A DNA stretch of 64,000 nt. It comes from Stutzerimonas kunmingensis (GTDB lineage Bacteria; Pseudomonadota; Gammaproteobacteria; Pseudomonadales; Pseudomonadaceae). The translations under genes and the position numbers were made by a program. Location: positions 1 through 64,000 of the forward strand of contig NZ_JACXXG010000010.1 in NCBI RefSeq assembly GCF_014764705.1, written 5' to 3'. Within the stretch, counting starts at the first letter, position 1. Each line of letters begins with the position of its first letter. The notes under the pieces were generated by a model. That model ran no database searches. It worked only from the letters and a program-made list of their open reading frames with translations, and was not told the origin of the DNA. Shown here in pieces: positions 23,782 through 33,291 of the stretch.

Positions 23782-25323
23782 TTAGTTCCCGTCGGCAGCC
23801 GCGGCAAGATGCACGGCCTGCCGGCGGCGACCTTCGACCCGTCGCGTCAGTGCCCGCGGCTCGATGATCAGCCGTGCGCCGCTGGCCTGGTTGGCGCGCT
23901 GCCATTCTTCCAGCAGCTCCATGCAGGCATGGTCGATGTACTGCAGGTGTGTCATCGGCACATGCACGCAGGCATTCTTCGGTACGCCATCCAGCGCGCG
24001 GGCCAGTCGCGGCACCTTCAGAAAGGTCGCTGCGCCCTGCATGCGCAGTTCGACCCGGCGGCCTTCCTGCACCACCGCGACCCTCAGCCGCGAAGCCTGC
24101 CAAGCCAGTTGCCCCAGGGTCAGCGCGAAGCCCAGCAGCACGCCGGTCAGAAGGTCGGTGGCGACGATGGTCAGCGCCGTGGCGAGATGGATCAGCATGG
24201 CCATGCGCCCGTAGCGGCCGAGCTGGCGCAGCGCGTTCAGGTCGATCAGCTTGAGCCCGGTGTAGACCAGCACACCGGCCAGGCTGGCGATTGGAATCTG
24301 CTCCAGCAGCGCGGCCAGCAGCACCACCGCGGCCAGCAGCCAGAGCGCGTGCAGCATGGCCGACAGCCGCGTGCGCGCACCGGCCTGCACATTGGCCGAG
24401 CTGCGCACGATCACGCCGGTCATCGGCAGCGCGCCGAGCACGCCGCAGAGCATGTTGCCGATGCCTTGGGCGGTGAGTTCGCGGTCGAAATCGGCGCGCG
24501 GGCCCTGGTGCATGCGATCGACCGCCGCGGCGGAAAGCAGGGTTTCGGCGCTGGCGATAAAGGCCACGGCCAGCGCCGCGACCAGCAGACCGGGATCGGC
24601 GAAGGCCAGCAGATCGGCCGGTTGCAGCCAGCTGATGGCATCGGCGAGATTGTCCGGCACCTCGACACGGCGCACGTCGAGCCCAAGCCATAGCCCCGCC
24701 AGCGTTGCCGCCGCGACACCCAGCAGCGCGCCGGGCAGCAGGCGTAGGCGCTGCGGCTTGAGCCGATCCCATGCCCACATGCAGGCGATGGTCAGTAGGC
24801 CGAGAGATGCGGCGATCAGTCCGTTACCGCCGCCGGAAAACGGCAGCGCGGCCCATAGCGCGGCGGGAAAGGCGCCGATATTGTCCAGTCCGGAGGCTTC
24901 CGGCTGCCCGTCCAGCATCACGTGCAACTGCGACAGCACGATGAGGATGCCGATGCCGGCCAGCATGCCGTAGACCACCGCCGGCGCGGTGACGCGGAAC
25001 CAGCAACCCAGCTTCAGCCGACCGGCCAGCAGTTGCAGCGCACCGGCCAGTAGCAGGATCGGCCCGAGCATGGCCGCTCCGTATTGCTGCACCAGTTCGA
25101 ACACCAGCACCGTGAGTCCGGCGGCCGGGCCGCTGACCTGCAGGGGTGCACCGGCCAGCCAACCCACCACCAGCCCGCCGACGATGCCGGTGATCACGCC
25201 TTTGGTGGGCGGCATGCCCGAGGCGATGGCGATGCCCATGCACAACGGCAGGGCCACCAGAAAAACCACCACGGACGCCATCAGGTCACGCGGCAGCGTT
25301 GCTTTGAGTGTTTGTGCATTCAT
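23782..25323 (-). CDS. SulP-family anion transporter (probable bicarbonate uptake)
   Basis: 513 residues from ATG 25323. The polytopic membrane part (about 1-400) begins DLMASVVVFLVALPLCMGIAIASGMPPTKG, the SulP signature region, and includes GPAAGLTVLVFELVQQYG and FIASAETLLSAAAVDRMHQG. The C-terminal STAS domain (about 420-490) has VHVPMTHLQYIDHACMELLEEW. SulP proteins carry sulfate, bicarbonate or dicarboxylates. The neighbour immediately upstream is a beta-carbonic anhydrase, as in bacterial SulP-CA pairs, which favours bicarbonate. The substrate assignment is inferred from context. Confidence 0.85.
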   Translation of the reverse strand: MNAQTLKATLPRDLMASVVVFLVALPLCMGIAIASGMPPTKGVITGIVGGLVVGWLAGAPLQVSGPAAGLTVLVFELVQQYGAAMLGPILLLAGALQLLAGRLKLGCWFRVTAPAVVYGMLAGIGILIVLSQLHVMLDGQPEASGLDNIGAFPAALWAALPFSGGGNGLIAASLGLLTIACMWAWDRLKPQRLRLLPGALLGVAAATLAGLWLGLDVRRVEVPDNLADAISWLQPADLLAFADPGLLVAALAVAFIASAETLLSAAAVDRMHQGPRADFDRELTAQGIGNMLCGVLGALPMTGVIVRSSANVQAGARTRLSAMLHALWLLAAVVLLAALLEQIPIASLAGVLVYTGLKLIDLNALRQLGRYGRMAMLIHLATALTIVATDLLTGVLLGFALTLGQLAWQASRLRVAVVQEGRRVELRMQGAATFLKVPRLARALDGVPKNACVHVPMTHLQYIDHACMELLEEWQRANQASGARLIIEPRALTRRVEGRRRQAVHLAAAADGN

Positions 25324-25398
25324 TCGAAAATCCTCGACACGCGGCGACGCCCCTGGGGCGTCGCATGAAGCGAAAGCCAATGCCTTGCGGCCGGCGGT

Positions 25399-26133
25399 TC
25401 AGGCCTGCAGGTAGCGCGGCGTGGGCGTTGCTACCGGCAGCGGGCCGTCGCCGTCCAGCGGCGCGAAACGGCCGCTGGTGGCGTCGTAGGCGAGGATTTC
25501 GCTGGTCTCGATGCAATAGACCCAGCCGTGGATCGACAGCTGACCGCCGGCGAGGCGCGCGGCGACCGAGGGATGGGTGCGCAGGTGGTCGAGCTGGGCC
25601 ACCACGTTCTCTTCGGTGAGCACGCCCAGGGCTTCGCCGGCGCCGCAGCTGCAGTTCTGCTCCACCAGGCTGCGCGCCACTTCGCAATGCCGCAGCCAGG
25701 CCTTCACCGTGGGCATCCGTTGCAGGCCGCTGGGGTCGAGCACCGCTTTCATCGCGCCGCAGTCGGAATGCCCGCAGATGATGATGTGCTGCACGTTGAG
25801 CGTCATCACCGCGTACTCGATGGCGCTGGAGACGCCGCCGTTCATCTGGCCGTAGGGTGGCACCACATTGCCGACGTTACGGGTGACGAACAGGTCGCCG
25901 GGCAAACTCTGGGTGATCAGCTCGGGAACGATGCGCGAGTCGGCGCAGGTGATGAACATCGCACGCGGCTGCTGGGCCCTGGCCAAGCGGGCGAACAGCG
26001 CCTGCTGTTCGGGATAGACCTCGGTGCGAAAGCGGCGAAAGCCATCGACCAGATGGGCGAAGGATTCGTCGGCGCTTTCGCCATGTGCGGATGGTTCGTT
26101 GCGCTCGGCGCGAGCGGTGAATATTTCACGCAT
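25399..26133 (-). CDS. Beta-class carbonic anhydrase
   Basis: 244 residues from ATG 26133 (GGAG nine bases upstream). Zinc ligands are Cys63 with Asp65-Ser-Arg in ITCADSRIVP, and the His/Cys pair in IICGHSDCGAMKA. NVGNVVPPYG and YAVMTLNVQHI are also typical of the family. It interconverts CO2 and bicarbonate in the cytoplasm. It precedes the SulP gene by 75 bases on the same strand, so the pair likely supplies or balances bicarbonate. The C-terminal LYDxxTG-like part is AYDATSGRFAPL. Confidence 0.95.
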   Translation of the reverse strand: MREIFTARAERNEPSAHGESADESFAHLVDGFRRFRTEVYPEQQALFARLARAQQPRAMFITCADSRIVPELITQSLPGDLFVTRNVGNVVPPYGQMNGGVSSAIEYAVMTLNVQHIIICGHSDCGAMKAVLDPSGLQRMPTVKAWLRHCEVARSLVEQNCSCGAGEALGVLTEENVVAQLDHLRTHPSVAARLAGGQLSIHGWVYCIETSEILAYDATSGRFAPLDGDGPLPVATPTPRYLQA

Positions 26134-26330
26134 GGGTGGTCTCCTGATGCAGGGCAAGGCATGCCAGCACTCATCCAGGCCGGTTGTGCGGCTGGTGACT
26201 GGCTGGTCACATTTGCCCCGAGGCTAGTCAGCGAGACTTAACTGAAACTGAACGAACCGCTCTAGGACGAGCCTTTTCGGCTTTCTGATTGCTGTCGTAG
26301 TGATGGCGCGCTGGCGGCGCTTTCGAGGTC

Positions 26331-27395
26331 TCAGAGCAACGACATCTGCGAACCCGGCACGGCAAAACGGCTGCTATCCAGGCCGTAGTTCTGATCCCGT
26401 CGATTGAAGCCCAGGCGCTTGCACGCCAGCTGAAAGCGTTGCGCCAGCAGCTGGGCAAATTGGCCTTCACCGCGCATGCGGCTACCGAAGCGGCTGTCGT
26501 AATCCTTGCCGCCGCGCGATTGGCGCACCAGGCTCATGACATGGGCAGCGCGCTGCGGAAAATGCTCCTGCAGCCATTCATCGAACAGCGTCGCCACTTC
26601 GTGGGGCAGGCGCAGCAGCACATAGCCGGCCGAGCGCGCACCGGCCTCGCGGGCGGCTTCGAGCAAGCGCTCAAGCTCCATGTCGTTGATCATCGGAATC
26701 ATCGGCGCGCACATCACGCTGACCGGCACGCCAGCCTCATGCAGGGTACGCAACACCCGCAGCCGCGCCGAGGGTGAGGCCGCGCGCGGCTCCATGATGC
26801 GTTTCAGCTCGTCGTCCAGCGTGGTCAGGCTGACCGAAACGCTGACCAGCCGCTGCTCGGCCAACGGCACCAGCAGATCGAGATCGCGCAGCACCAGCGA
26901 ACCCTTGGTAATGATGTGCACGGGGTGCTTGAAGCGCAGCAGGATCTCCAGCGCCTGGCGCGTCAGCCGCTGCTCGTGCTCCAGCGGCTGATAGGCATCG
27001 GTGTTCACCCCCAGGGCGATCGGTTGCGGCACGTAGCCAGGCTTGGAGAGTTCCTGTTCGAGGCGCTCGGCGAGGTTGGTCTTGGCTATCAGCCGCGTCT
27101 CGAAATCGATGCCTGGCGACAGGTCCCAATAAGCGTGACTGGGTCGCGCGAAGCAGTAGATGCAGCCGTGTTCGCAGCCTCGATAGGGGTTTACCGAGCG
27201 ATCGAAACCCACGTCAGGCGACTGGTTACGGGTCAGTACACTCTTGGCCGTCTCCAGGCGCACTTCGGTGGCGCGGGTCGGCGGCACGTCCTGTTCCCAG
27301 CCATCGTCGTACGCCTCGCTGCGTGTCGGGGCGAAACGGTTGTCCGGGTTGATCGCAGTGCCGCGGCCGCGTGGTGTGGCACGGGGGAAGCTCAT
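26331..27395 (-). CDS. PA0069-family radical SAM protein
   Basis: 354 residues. The radical SAM cluster motif is GCEHGCIYCFARP (CxxxCxxC), preceded by SVNPYRG, as in the spore photoproduct lyase-like and PA0069 families. VNTDAYQPLEHEQRLTRQ, VHIITKG and PMIPMINDMELERLLEAA follow the SAM barrel. The C-terminus has SRFGSRMRGEG, a possible nucleic acid or substrate contact. Members are widespread in pseudomonads, but the reaction is not established. A 197-base gap separates it from the downstream carbonic anhydrase. Confidence 0.88.
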   Translation of the reverse strand: MSFPRATPRGRGTAINPDNRFAPTRSEAYDDGWEQDVPPTRATEVRLETAKSVLTRNQSPDVGFDRSVNPYRGCEHGCIYCFARPSHAYWDLSPGIDFETRLIAKTNLAERLEQELSKPGYVPQPIALGVNTDAYQPLEHEQRLTRQALEILLRFKHPVHIITKGSLVLRDLDLLVPLAEQRLVSVSVSLTTLDDELKRIMEPRAASPSARLRVLRTLHEAGVPVSVMCAPMIPMINDMELERLLEAAREAGARSAGYVLLRLPHEVATLFDEWLQEHFPQRAAHVMSLVRQSRGGKDYDSRFGSRMRGEGQFAQLLAQRFQLACKRLGFNRRDQNYGLDSSRFAVPGSQMSLL

Positions 27396-27694
27396 GGGGT
27401 GTCGGTCCGATTACTGTTCATTCATACAGTAGTCTTCTCGGCGACAGTACGCCAGCGCCGCTGATCGGTGCTGCCTGCTACCGCCTGTCGGTTGGCTCGG
27501 GAACATTTGCGCTGCACTCGGGACAAAGGGGCTGACCGGGTAACGCTTGCACGCGCGAGCGACGCCTGTCGTGGCGGCCGGCAAACAACAAGGACGATCG
27601 GAGCGCGGTGCGCGACCGATCCGGCAGTACCGGCATGCACCGCTTGCGTGCGCCCCTTTTCTTAGTCACTGCCGTTACTCGTCAGGAGCAGACC

Positions 27695-28765
27695 ATGCAT
27701 CCCACCGGCTCTTTCCACACCCGGGAGAATAATTTCGACTTCCTGCGCTTCTTCGCTGCGGCGCTGGTGCTGTTCGCCCACAGCTATCCGCTGGTTGGCC
27801 GCCGTGGAGATGAACCCCTGACGTTGCTCACCGGCTACGAAAAGGGCGGCTCGATCGCCGTCGGCATCTTCTTCGTCATGAGCGGCTATCTGATTGCCTC
27901 GTCCTGGCTGGCTAGCAGCAGCCCGAAAAGCTTCCTGATCAAGCGGGCGCTGCGCATCTTTCCGGCGTTGATCGTCGCGGTATTGCTCTCGGTGTTTGTC
28001 ATCGGGCCGCTGGTCACCCATCTGACCCTCGGCCAGTATCTCGCAGCCGACGGCACCTGGACCTATCTGCAGAACATCCTCTTGGTGACACGCTACGAGC
28101 TGCCCGGCGTATTTACCGGCAACGTCTACCCCGACGTGGTCAACGGCTCGCTGTGGACGTTGCCGCTGGAAGTGCTGATGTACATCGGCGTGATGATTCT
28201 CGGGCTGACCGGTTTCCTCAAGCGCCGGCTGATCTTCCTGCCGATTGCCGTGCTCGCCATCGGGCATTTCTGGCTGCTGGGCAAGCTGGGTATCGAGTCC
28301 TACTTCATCAAGAACATCTTCAAACTGGGGCTGCTGTACTACAGCGGCTCGGCACTGTTCCTCTATCGCGACGACATCCCCTGGCGCGGCTGGATCGCGG
28401 CGCTGTTGTTCGCCGCGCTGGTGGCAACCTTCCGTACCGACATCGGCCCGCTGGTGTACTTCATCGCACTGCCGTATCTGGTGCTCTATCTGGCCTACGC
28501 GCCGCTGCCGCTGATCTCGCGTTTCGGCAAGTACGGCGATTTTTCCTATGGCCTGTACATCTACGCCTTCCCGTTCCAGCAGCTGACGGTCTACCTGTTC
28601 GGTCCGCAGGTCGGCGTGCTCGGCCTGACGCTGATCGCCTTCGTGCCGACGCTGATCCTCGCTGCGCTGTCCTGGCACCTGATCGAAGCGCCGGCAATGA
28701 AGCTCAAGCGCCTGTTTGCTTCGCCACCGCAGCCGGGGCGAGCGACGCCGAAGGTCGAAGGCTGA
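27695..28765 (+). CDS. Acyltransferase family 3 membrane protein
   Basis: 356 residues from ATG 27695 with CAGGAGC upstream. About ten membrane helices. The N-terminal ENNFDFLRFFAAALVLFAHSYPLVG contains the family's Arg and catalytic His, followed by GIFFVMSGYLIASSWL and KRALRIFPALIVAV. The C-terminal end has YGDFSYGLYIYAFPFQQ and LSWHLIEAPAMKLKR. Such enzymes O-acetylate sugars of LPS, exopolysaccharide or peptidoglycan in the inner membrane. No polysaccharide locus is adjacent, so the acceptor is unknown. The 299 bases upstream (27396-27694) contain no gene. Confidence 0.88.
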   Translation: MHPTGSFHTRENNFDFLRFFAAALVLFAHSYPLVGRRGDEPLTLLTGYEKGGSIAVGIFFVMSGYLIASSWLASSSPKSFLIKRALRIFPALIVAVLLSVFVIGPLVTHLTLGQYLAADGTWTYLQNILLVTRYELPGVFTGNVYPDVVNGSLWTLPLEVLMYIGVMILGLTGFLKRRLIFLPIAVLAIGHFWLLGKLGIESYFIKNIFKLGLLYYSGSALFLYRDDIPWRGWIAALLFAALVATFRTDIGPLVYFIALPYLVLYLAYAPLPLISRFGKYGDFSYGLYIYAFPFQQLTVYLFGPQVGVLGLTLIAFVPTLILAALSWHLIEAPAMKLKRLFASPPQPGRATPKVEG

Positions 28766-28785
28766 TTTGGACTGGTACAAAAAAG

Positions 28786-28815
28786 GAACCCGCCACTTGG
28801 CGGGTTCTTTGTTTT
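28786..28815. terminator. Strong terminator after the acyltransferase gene
   Basis: GAACCCGCC and GGCGGGTTC form a perfect 9-bp stem with loop ACTT (28786-28807), followed by TTTGTTTTA. An A-run just before it means it could also work on the opposite strand for the DUF1835 gene that ends at 28858. Confidence 0.85.
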
Positions 28816-28857
28816 AGACGTTGGGCGCGCCGAGTCTTGGCCGCGAAGTGAAGTCTT

Positions 28858-29637
28858 TCACCTCATGACTCGGCGCACCTGCAGATCACGGTAACCGGCT
28901 GTTGGATCGCCCTGTACCTCCAGACGCCCTGCGGCAGCCAGTACGCGGGCGCGCCAGTAGAGGAAGAAATCCGTGGGAAAGAAGCCGTCGCAATGGCCCA
29001 TGACCTCGGCCATCGCACGCGCCAGCGGAGCGAATTCGTCGGGGCTGGCAGCGACTAGCGCCGCGTCGATCAGCCGATAGTCTTCGCCCCGAAACGCCCC
29101 CTCGAACCAGCGGCGAATGTCATGCGAGCTGGCGCACTGCTCGTGCCAGACCGCAGCGAGTTCAGCCTGGCGAGACGCGGGAACCGCCTGTGGGCTGTAT
29201 AGCGCCGCCAGTGCCTCGGGCGAATGCATGGACACCGCCTTGCGCTGGCCGGCGCGGCTGTCTCCGGTGCCGCAAGCAACTTCGTGCAACCCGCACCTGG
29301 AGCCCTGCAGCAGCGCGGCGATGCGAGCCAGCAGCAGCTGTTCGGATGCGCTGTCGCCGTGCCAGACCGTTACGGCTGCAGCCTGTTTGGCTAGGTTGGC
29401 TAGCCAGAGTGCATCAGCCGCTAGCTCATCGGCGAACACCGGGCGTGGCGCCACCTCTGCGGGCCAGACCTGCTCCCAGAATGTGGCGCGAGCAGCGCAA
29501 GGCGCACGATCCACGCCATTCAGCGGTCCGACAGCCAGGTCGTCGCGCAACACCCGCACCTGTACCTCGGGCTCTAGCCTGGCCAGCAGCGCACGTACGC
29601 TGTCGCCGGCCAGGTCGCCGCAGGTCAGGTGCAGCAC
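28858..29637 (-). CDS. DUF1835/DUF3658 domain protein
   Basis: 259 residues from GTG 29637, five bases after the yheV stop. The N-terminal DUF1835 part begins MLHLTCGDLAGDSVRALLA and has VRVLRDDLAVGPL with a Trp-rich stretch (TFWEQVWP) and VTVWHGDSASEQLLL. The C-terminal DUF3658 part covers HEQCASSHDIRRWFEG, YRLIDAALV, and YWRARVLAAAGRLEVQGDP. The function is unknown. It seems to be the last gene of the prlC-yheV transcription unit. Confidence 0.82.
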   Translation of the reverse strand: MLHLTCGDLAGDSVRALLARLEPEVQVRVLRDDLAVGPLNGVDRAPCAARATFWEQVWPAEVAPRPVFADELAADALWLANLAKQAAAVTVWHGDSASEQLLLARIAALLQGSRCGLHEVACGTGDSRAGQRKAVSMHSPEALAALYSPQAVPASRQAELAAVWHEQCASSHDIRRWFEGAFRGEDYRLIDAALVAASPDEFAPLARAMAEVMGHCDGFFPTDFFLYWRARVLAAAGRLEVQGDPTAGYRDLQVRRVMR

Positions 29638-29642
29638 AGTGG

Positions 29643-29921
29643 CTACTCGGGCTTCTTCAGCTTCGGATTAGGGAAGAACTGCACCGATTGCACCTGCGGG
29701 TTGGCCGGCTTGGGCTGGACCTTGTTCACCCGCGTGCCCAGCTCCATCGGTACCGACTGGCCCTGGGCGTTGAGGGTGTCGGCGTAGCCGCAGTCGATGC
29801 ATTCGCGGTGCGGCACGCCGTCGACGTCCCACATCTTGATGCAGTCCGTGCCGCTGCACGCGGGGCACACGGCCCCGGCGATGAAGCGCTTGGTGGTGAC
29901 ACGGGTTACTTCGTCGTTCAT
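29643..29921 (-). CDS. yheV: YheV-family putative zinc ribbon protein
   Basis: 92 residues. Two CxxC pairs, AVCPACSGTDC and RECIDCGYAD, make a zinc ribbon; IKMWDVDGVPHREC between them is conserved in the family. The tail is Pro/Lys-rich (VNKVQPKPANPQ, PKLKKPE). The ATG overlaps the prlC stop (ATGA). YheV sits next to prlC in many gamma-proteobacteria; its role is not known. Confidence 0.9.
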   Translation of the reverse strand: MNDEVTRVTTKRFIAGAVCPACSGTDCIKMWDVDGVPHRECIDCGYADTLNAQGQSVPMELGTRVNKVQPKPANPQVQSVQFFPNPKLKKPE

Positions 29922-31969
29922 GCCGCGGCCTCCGCTACCAGCCCGAGGTGGCGCAGCAGGGCGTCGATGGACGGCTCGCGGCCTCGGAAATCGACGAACA
30001 GTACCATCGGCTCCTGGGAGCCGCCACGGGCCAGGATCGCCTCGCGGAAGGCGCGCCCGGTCTCGGAGTTGAACACACCTTCTTCCTCGAAGCGCGAGAA
30101 GGCATCGGACGACAGCACCTCGGCCCACTTGTAGCTGTAGTAACCGGCCGCATAACCACCGGAAAAGATGTGCGCGAAGCTGTTGGGGAAGCGGTTGTAG
30201 GCCGGTGGGCGCATCACCGAGACCTCGTCGCGGATGTACTCGAGTACCTGCAGCACGCTGCGACCGTCGCCATGGGTGGCGTGCAGTTCGAAGTCGAACA
30301 GGGAGAATTCAAGCTGGCGCGCCATCATCATGCCGGACTGGAAGTTCTTCGCCGCCAGCATCATGTCCAGTTTGTCCTGCGGCAGGCGCTCGCCGGTCTG
30401 GTAGTGGCCGGAGATGTGCGCCAGGCCTTCGGGGTCCCAGCACCAGTTCTCCATGAACTGGCTCGGCAGCTCCACGGCATCCCAGGCCACGCCGTTGATG
30501 CCCGAGGCGCCGGCGTGCTCGACCTGGGTCAGCAGGTGGTGCAGGCCGTGGCCGAATTCGTGGAACAGCGTGGTGACCTCGTCGTGGGTCAAGAGCGCAG
30601 GGCGCTCGCCCACCGGCGGGGTGAAGTTGCACACCAGGTTGGCTACCGGCGTCTGCAGCGTGCCAGCGGCGGTACGGCGCTTGTCGCGGGCGCCATCCAT
30701 CCAGGCGCCGCCGCGCTTGTTCGGCCGCGCATAGAGGTCGAAGAAGAAGCGCCCGACGTGCTGGCCGTTCTCGGTGATCTCGAACAGACGCACTTCCGGA
30801 TGCCAGCCATCGAAGCCTTCCAGCTCATGAATCTCGATGCCGTACAGGCGCTGGACGATACAGAACAGCCCGGACAGCACCTTGTCGATCGGGAAGTAGG
30901 CGCGCAGTTCTTCCTGGTTCAGGCTGTAGCGCTGCTGGCGCAGCTTCTCGGCGTAGTAGCCGAGGTCCCAGCTCTGCAGATCGTCCAGGCCCTGCTCGGC
31001 GGCGAAGGCGCGCAGTTCGGCCAGGTCGCGCTCGGCGAACGGCTTGCTGCGCACCGCCAGGTCACGCAGGAAACTCAGCACCTGCTCGGTGGATTCGGCC
31101 ATCTTGGTCGCCAGCGACAGCTCGGCGAAGTTGCCGTAGCCGAGCAGCCCGGCCAGCTCGTGGCGCAGCTCGAGGATCTCGGCCATTACCGGGCCGTTGT
31201 CGAACTGCCCGGCATTCGGGCCCTGGTCCGAGGCGCGGGTGCAGTAGGCGGCGTAGACCTCCTCGCGCAGGTCGCGGTTGTCGGCGTAGGTCATCACCGC
31301 GTAGTAGCTGGGGAATTCCAGACTGATCAGCCAGCCGTCGAGATCCTTCGCCTTGGCTGCCTCGGCCATCTGTGCCTTGGCCGAATCGGTGATACCGGCC
31401 AGCAGGCTTTCGTCGGTGATGTGCCGGGTCCAGCCCTGGGTGGCGTCCAGCAGCTGGTTGGAGAATTTGCTGCCCAGCTCCGCGAGCTTCATCTGGATGG
31501 CGCCGAAGCGTTGCTGCTCGACCGGCGGCAGGTCGATGCCGGACAGGCGGAAGTCACGCAGCGAATGCTCGAGGATGGTCTTCTGCGCCACCTCGAAGCC
31601 AGCCGCCGCGGGGCTCGCGGCCAATGCCTGGTAGGCCTCGAACAGGTCGCGGTTCTGTCCGAGTTCGGTGTAGTAGGCCGACAGCTTGGGCAGGCAGGCC
31701 TCATAGGCGGTACGCAGCTCCGGGCTGTTGCACACGGAGTTGAGGTGGCTGACCGGCCCCCAGGCGCGCGCGAGGCGGTCGTTCAGTTCGTCGAGGCCGA
31801 CCACCAGGGTCTGCCAGTCCAGGCTGTCGGCCGGGCGGCTAAGCAGTTCCTGGATCGCCACGCGGTTGTCGCCGAGGATGGTGTCGATGGCCGGCTCGAC
31901 GTGCTCCGGGCGGATCTCGGAGTAGGGTGGCAGATCGAAATCTTGCAGCAGGGGATTGTTCGCGCTCAC
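29918..31969 (-). CDS. prlC: Oligopeptidase A (M3 metallopeptidase)
   Basis: 683 residues from GTG 31969, preceded by AAGGTG at six bases; a GTG three codons earlier is less likely. The protein begins SANNPLLQDFDLPPYSEI as in Pseudomonas homologs. The M3 zinc motif HEFGHGLHH has His470, Glu471 and His474, with the third ligand Glu in the following helix (GVAWDAVELPSQFMENW). It is a cytosolic protease that degrades short peptides, including cleaved signal peptides. It is divergent from the gamma-carbonic anhydrase gene across 257 bases with no recognised element. Confidence 0.96.
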   Translation of the reverse strand: MSANNPLLQDFDLPPYSEIRPEHVEPAIDTILGDNRVAIQELLSRPADSLDWQTLVVGLDELNDRLARAWGPVSHLNSVCNSPELRTAYEACLPKLSAYYTELGQNRDLFEAYQALAASPAAAGFEVAQKTILEHSLRDFRLSGIDLPPVEQQRFGAIQMKLAELGSKFSNQLLDATQGWTRHITDESLLAGITDSAKAQMAEAAKAKDLDGWLISLEFPSYYAVMTYADNRDLREEVYAAYCTRASDQGPNAGQFDNGPVMAEILELRHELAGLLGYGNFAELSLATKMAESTEQVLSFLRDLAVRSKPFAERDLAELRAFAAEQGLDDLQSWDLGYYAEKLRQQRYSLNQEELRAYFPIDKVLSGLFCIVQRLYGIEIHELEGFDGWHPEVRLFEITENGQHVGRFFFDLYARPNKRGGAWMDGARDKRRTAAGTLQTPVANLVCNFTPPVGERPALLTHDEVTTLFHEFGHGLHHLLTQVEHAGASGINGVAWDAVELPSQFMENWCWDPEGLAHISGHYQTGERLPQDKLDMMLAAKNFQSGMMMARQLEFSLFDFELHATHGDGRSVLQVLEYIRDEVSVMRPPAYNRFPNSFAHIFSGGYAAGYYSYKWAEVLSSDAFSRFEEEGVFNSETGRAFREAILARGGSQEPMVLFVDFRGREPSIDALLRHLGLVAEAAA

Positions 31970-32226
31970 GGGGGACACCTTGTGACGAAAGGGATTGCAG
32001 GCCGCTCACTTGAGTGAGGCTGGACAGGCCAGCGCGCAGGCAGATGTCCTAGATGGACGCGCTGCCGCGCTTTTTCAACGCCGGGCGACGAAACGCGCCG
32101 CCGGCAAGCAGCCGGTAGTTAACTCTGACCACGCCAGGCGGCATGCTGCTCAGGCCTGGTTCACCGCGGCAATGCCGACCATCTTAATTACAATCGACCC
32201 TTCCCGCAGCCAAAGAGGTTTCTATC

Positions 32227-32763
32227 GTGGCGATACGCAGCTACCACAACAGCACTCCGAAACTGGGCGAGCGCGTGTTCGTCGACGACTCCGCGGTGCT
32301 TATCGGCGATGTCGAGATCGGCGCCGACAGCTCGGTTTGGCCGCTGACGGTGATCCGCGGCGACATGCACCGCATCCGCATCGGCGCGCGGTCGAGCATC
32401 CAGGACGGCAGCGTGCTGCACATCACCCATGCCGGGCCGTACAACCCGGACGGCTTTCCGCTGACCATCGGCGACGAAGTCACCGTCGGCCACAAGGTCA
32501 CCCTGCACGGTTGCACCCTGGGCAATCGCATCCTGGTGGGTATGGGTTCGATCGTGATGGACGGCGTGGTGGTCGAGGACGAAGTGATCATCGGTGCCGG
32601 CAGCCTGGTGCCGCCGGGCAAGACGCTGGAGTCCGGCTACCTCTACGTCGGCAGCCCGGTAAAGCAGGCGCGCCCGCTGACCGACAAGGAGCGCAGCTTC
32701 TTCAGCTATACCGCCGGCAATTATGTGAAGCTCAAGGACCAGCACCTCGCCGAGCGCGGCTGA
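32227..32763 (+). CDS. Gamma-carbonic anhydrase family hexapeptide protein
   Basis: 178 residues from GTG 32227. The left-handed beta-helix is visible as repeated (I/V)G..... units: VLIGDVEIGADSSVWPLTVIRGD, IGARSSIQDGSVLHIT, LTIGDEVTVGHKVTLHGCTLGNRILVGMGS, VIIGAGSLVPPG. Zinc-ligand histidines are in HITH, VGHKV and LHGC. It resembles YrdA/PaaY-type gamma-CA homologs, active or not. It ends seven bases before the convergent VOC gene. Confidence 0.92.
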   Translation: MAIRSYHNSTPKLGERVFVDDSAVLIGDVEIGADSSVWPLTVIRGDMHRIRIGARSSIQDGSVLHITHAGPYNPDGFPLTIGDEVTVGHKVTLHGCTLGNRILVGMGSIVMDGVVVEDEVIIGAGSLVPPGKTLESGYLYVGSPVKQARPLTDKERSFFSYTAGNYVKLKDQHLAERG

Positions 32764-32769
32764 TCCCGC

Positions 32770-33195
32770 TCACTTGGCGAACAGCTGGCCGATGTCCTTG
32801 AACGCCTTGAACTCCAGGGCGTTGCCGCAGGGGTCGAGCAGGAACATGGTCGCCTGTTCGCCGACCTGGCCCTGGAAGCGCACGTAGGGCTCGATGACGA
32901 AGCGCGTGCCGCGCGCCTTCAGCCGCTCGGCCAGTGCCTCCCATTGTTCCCAGCCAAGCACCACGCCGAAATGCGGCACCGGCACGTCGTGGCCGTCCAC
33001 CGGGTTGCTATGCGCCGCCTCCTGATGCGGCATCTTCGGTGCTTCGTGGATCACCAGCTGGTGGCCGAAGAAATCGAAATCCACCCAGTGTTCGCTGCTG
33101 CGGCCCTCGGCGCAGCCGAACGCCTCGCCGTAGAAGGTGCGGGCGGCGGCCAGATCGTGGACGGGAATGGCGAGGTGGAAGGGCGAAAGCGTCAT
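32770..33195 (-). CDS. VOC (glyoxalase/dioxygenase fold) family protein
   Basis: 141 residues from ATG 33195 (GGAG eight bases upstream). Two beta-alpha-beta-beta-beta modules start with [23 protein letters not shown] and [22 protein letters not shown]. Possible metal ligands are His near the start (FHLAIP), HFG and Glu in [15 protein letters not shown]. The family covers dioxygenases, glyoxalases and resistance proteins; the substrate cannot be told. Confidence 0.85.
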   Translation of the reverse strand: MTLSPFHLAIPVHDLAAARTFYGEAFGCAEGRSSEHWVDFDFFGHQLVIHEAPKMPHQEAAHSNPVDGHDVPVPHFGVVLGWEQWEALAERLKARGTRFVIEPYVRFQGQVGEQATMFLLDPCGNALEFKAFKDIGQLFAK

Positions 33196-33291
33196 AGATG
33201 GCACTCCTGAGCATGGGACGCTTCGAGTCTAGAGCCTTTTTCCACCGATCGGCCTACGCTCAGCAGAACAGAGACGAAAGGAGAGCCGTCG

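Noticed and set aside
26190-26210. GTGAC/GTCAC pair upstream of the carbonic anhydrase gene as an operator
   Set aside because: Only 5-bp arms; such pairs are expected by chance.
29948-32017. Very long plus-strand open frame opposite prlC
   Set aside because: Its translation has no domain pattern, is Gln/His/Val-biased, and mirrors the strong M3 peptidase gene; it is a GC-rich shadow.
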